In this document: piece by piece, positions 62,499 through 64,000 of the stretch
Layout of the letters: every line of letters begins with the position of its first letter
How positions within the stretch are numbered: position 1 is the stretch's first letter
NCBI GenBank assembly: GCA_002105175.1
Contig: MCGE01000007.1
Location: 1,364,001 to 1,428,000, forward strand
Source of the DNA: Absidia repens
Taxonomy: Eukaryota; Mucoromycota; Mucoromycetes; Mucorales; Cunninghamellaceae
Length of the DNA stretch: 64,000 bases
Reading direction: 5' to 3'
The notes under the pieces: generated by a model
Seen by the model: the letters and a program-made list of their open reading frames with translations, nothing else
The model's database searches: none
Told to the model about the DNA's origin: nothing
Program-made: the position numbers and the translations under genes

Positions 62499-63792
62499 GT
62501 GGCCCACGCTTCTTAATAATATATGTAAAAAGAAGAATGGTGAGGCCTCCTTTTTCATTTTACTATTTTTTTTTTTTTTTTGTGCATTGGCACGTTTGTT
62601 CCCCAGATCATGGCCAGCAAATACGTTTGCAAGTGACTTAACTTCTTTGCTAAACAAAAAAAAGGAAAACCAGAGGTAGGCTATGATACACCCGCATTGA
62701 CCATCATCTGACTTTTTATCTGTACTAATTTTTTCAAGTAAGAATCATTTTTTTCCCTTGAAAAATTCCCGAGATTTCAAATATATTAGGGAGATTTTGT
62801 TACCTTATATGATGTAGAAACGACGAGAAGCCACCTTTAATAGATTTTCATATATATGTATAAAGAAGAAAAGCGGGATCACAATGACTCGATAATAATA
62901 GGTGTGATTAAAGAGAGTGATCTCATACTGATGTTTTGTTTGATCACACACACACACACAGCGCCTTCAGAACCCCTAACCCAGTAGTTACCCTTTTTAC
63001 ATAAAAAAGAAATAAGAACGATAGGGTCAGCTGGTCGATGAACCTTTTTTTTTAGGTTTTCCCCTTGATCTTTTTACTCACGTCCACTTCCCCGTTCCAA
63101 TTTTATATATTACTCGACGCTAATTTTATTATATAGTATTATGATAGACATATCAATCAATCAATCCATGTACTACGTTTTCGCAAGAAAAAAAAAAAAT
63201 AGTGCAGAGTGAATCATTGTGATTGGTGGGAATGTACCTTTTTTTTTTTTCCTTGAGACACATTTTATGTCTGAACGATATAATGTAATACCGAAAATTA
63301 GCCCATCTGAAAAGAGAGACAGAGAGAGACAGATCATGAACAAATCTAACCACGTGCATCAGATACCAAAAAACTTTCACCCCTCACTCTATGCGTGCTT
63401 AATGCCACATTAGCAATACACACAACGACCATCTTCCCCTCTCTCACATAATCATGCATTTCATCAACATCTACAGAATGCCATTTCCATCTCCATCATC
63501 ATCCATCACTATCATCATCCTTTCAAATAACATGATGTATACACACACCACACACATTTCCATATATATAATATATGTTTATGAAGACTGACAATAAGGC
63601 CAAAAAAAAAAAAAATTAGATCAACAAATAGAATGTTTATTAAAAAAATGTTTCCCGACCCCAAAAGCGCATATATCATTAAAAACAAAAAAGACAATAT
63701 AAAAAGACAATCATATATACTAATCACTAATAGATAAATAATAAATACACATACAAAAATTGTTTGCTTTTTTTTGGTTTTTTTTTTTTTTT
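61632..63792. other. Intergenic, A/T-rich, no supported gene
   Basis: Includes A-runs at 61650-61674 and 62449-62497 (49 A, the longest in the window), CT-repeat DNA at 61890-61910, and a (CA)n at 62946-62959. No coding frame or dispersed-repeat copy recognised. Confidence 0.5.
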
Positions 63793-64000
63793 TCAAAAAC
63801 ATAAAAATTTCTTTTTTTCTTGCAAGATCATCTCCATCTTTTCCTCCAAGAGCCTGACCTGTTTAGCGAGTTTGTCCTTTTGTTGCTTGTCTTGGTCCCA
63901 CGCTGTTTGCATTTGATGTTTTTCTTGATCCCAGGCTTGTTGTTTTTGGTCCCATGCGGCGTTCTGCTCTTCCAGTGTGCGCACCTGATCTTGATACTTG
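63793..64000 (-). CDS. C-terminal end of a coiled-coil protein, truncated by window edge
   Basis: The frame is open to the window end (..KYQDQVRTLEEQN) and stops at 63793-63795. The visible 68 residues are a highly charged helix with a recurring A-W-D-Q motif (AAWDQKQQAWDQEKHQ, QTAWDQDKQQ), then KLAKQVRLLEEKMEMILQEKK. Heptad spacing of L/V/M supports a coiled coil in the last third. The identity of the whole protein cannot be told from this piece. Confidence 0.6.
   Translation of the reverse strand, partial: KYQDQVRTLEEQNAAWDQKQQAWDQEKHQMQTAWDQDKQQKDKLAKQVRLLEEKMEMILQEKKKFLCF

Overview
This is a eukaryotic, fungal window. Genes are cut by many short introns (about 50-110 nt, GT..AG, often with a CTAAC-like branch point), intergenic DNA is A/T-rich with long homopolymers, and the proteins are fungal: an Ndt80/PhoG transcription factor, an Msb1/Mug8-like protein, a KN/TALE homeodomain protein, an Hfd1-type aldehyde dehydrogenase, arginase, ribosomal protein eL24 and polyubiquitin. 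A CEP104 homologue, a CH-spectrin-GAS2 protein, two GRDP-type proteins and a chromovirus suggest an early-diverging lineage, most likely Mucoromycota. That placement is inference; no rRNA or other marker is present.

Layout. 1-1146: 3' part of a ZIP metal transporter (+). 3805-9850: two tandem, diverged GRDP-like genes (-). About 9.9-23.9 kb: a repeat-rich block. It contains a full-length Ty3/gypsy chromovirus (12086-17578, 309-bp LTRs, TSD TTATG) inserted into an oppositely oriented solo LTR of its own family, another solo LTR (22353-22660), a 27-bp G/C-skewed minisatellite (about 18990-19625), and several copies of at least three unclassified dispersed repeats. 24.0-44.3 kb: five minus-strand genes (CEP104-like, a 62-aa protein, Msb1-like, Ndt80-like, a 2012-aa CH/spectrin/GAS2 protein). 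46.1-50.6 kb: a compact plus-strand run of aldehyde dehydrogenase, arginase and RPL24. 51.4-61.6 kb: minus-strand polyubiquitin, a basic hypothetical protein, an F-box/LRR protein and a homeodomain protein. 63.8 kb to the end: the C-terminus of a coiled-coil protein (-).

The genes do not form one pathway. The most unusual observations are: a one-nucleotide exon that seems to be needed to keep RPL24 in frame; a 5-nt internal exon in the second GRDP gene; a dispersed element with a strongly conserved core (GCATGGGGAAACCCTTTCAT) present in at least ten copies, the longer ones with a polyadenylation-like AATAAA on a fixed side; and a CEP104/FAP256 homologue in what is probably a non-flagellated fungus. 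Three coding sequences (retrotransposon pol, and Ndt80 twice) appear to lack one base in a homopolymer-like run, so assembly indels should be considered before calling them broken.

Exon limits were worked out by hand from splice signals and frame continuity, without transcript data. No tRNA, rRNA or CRISPR array was recognised.
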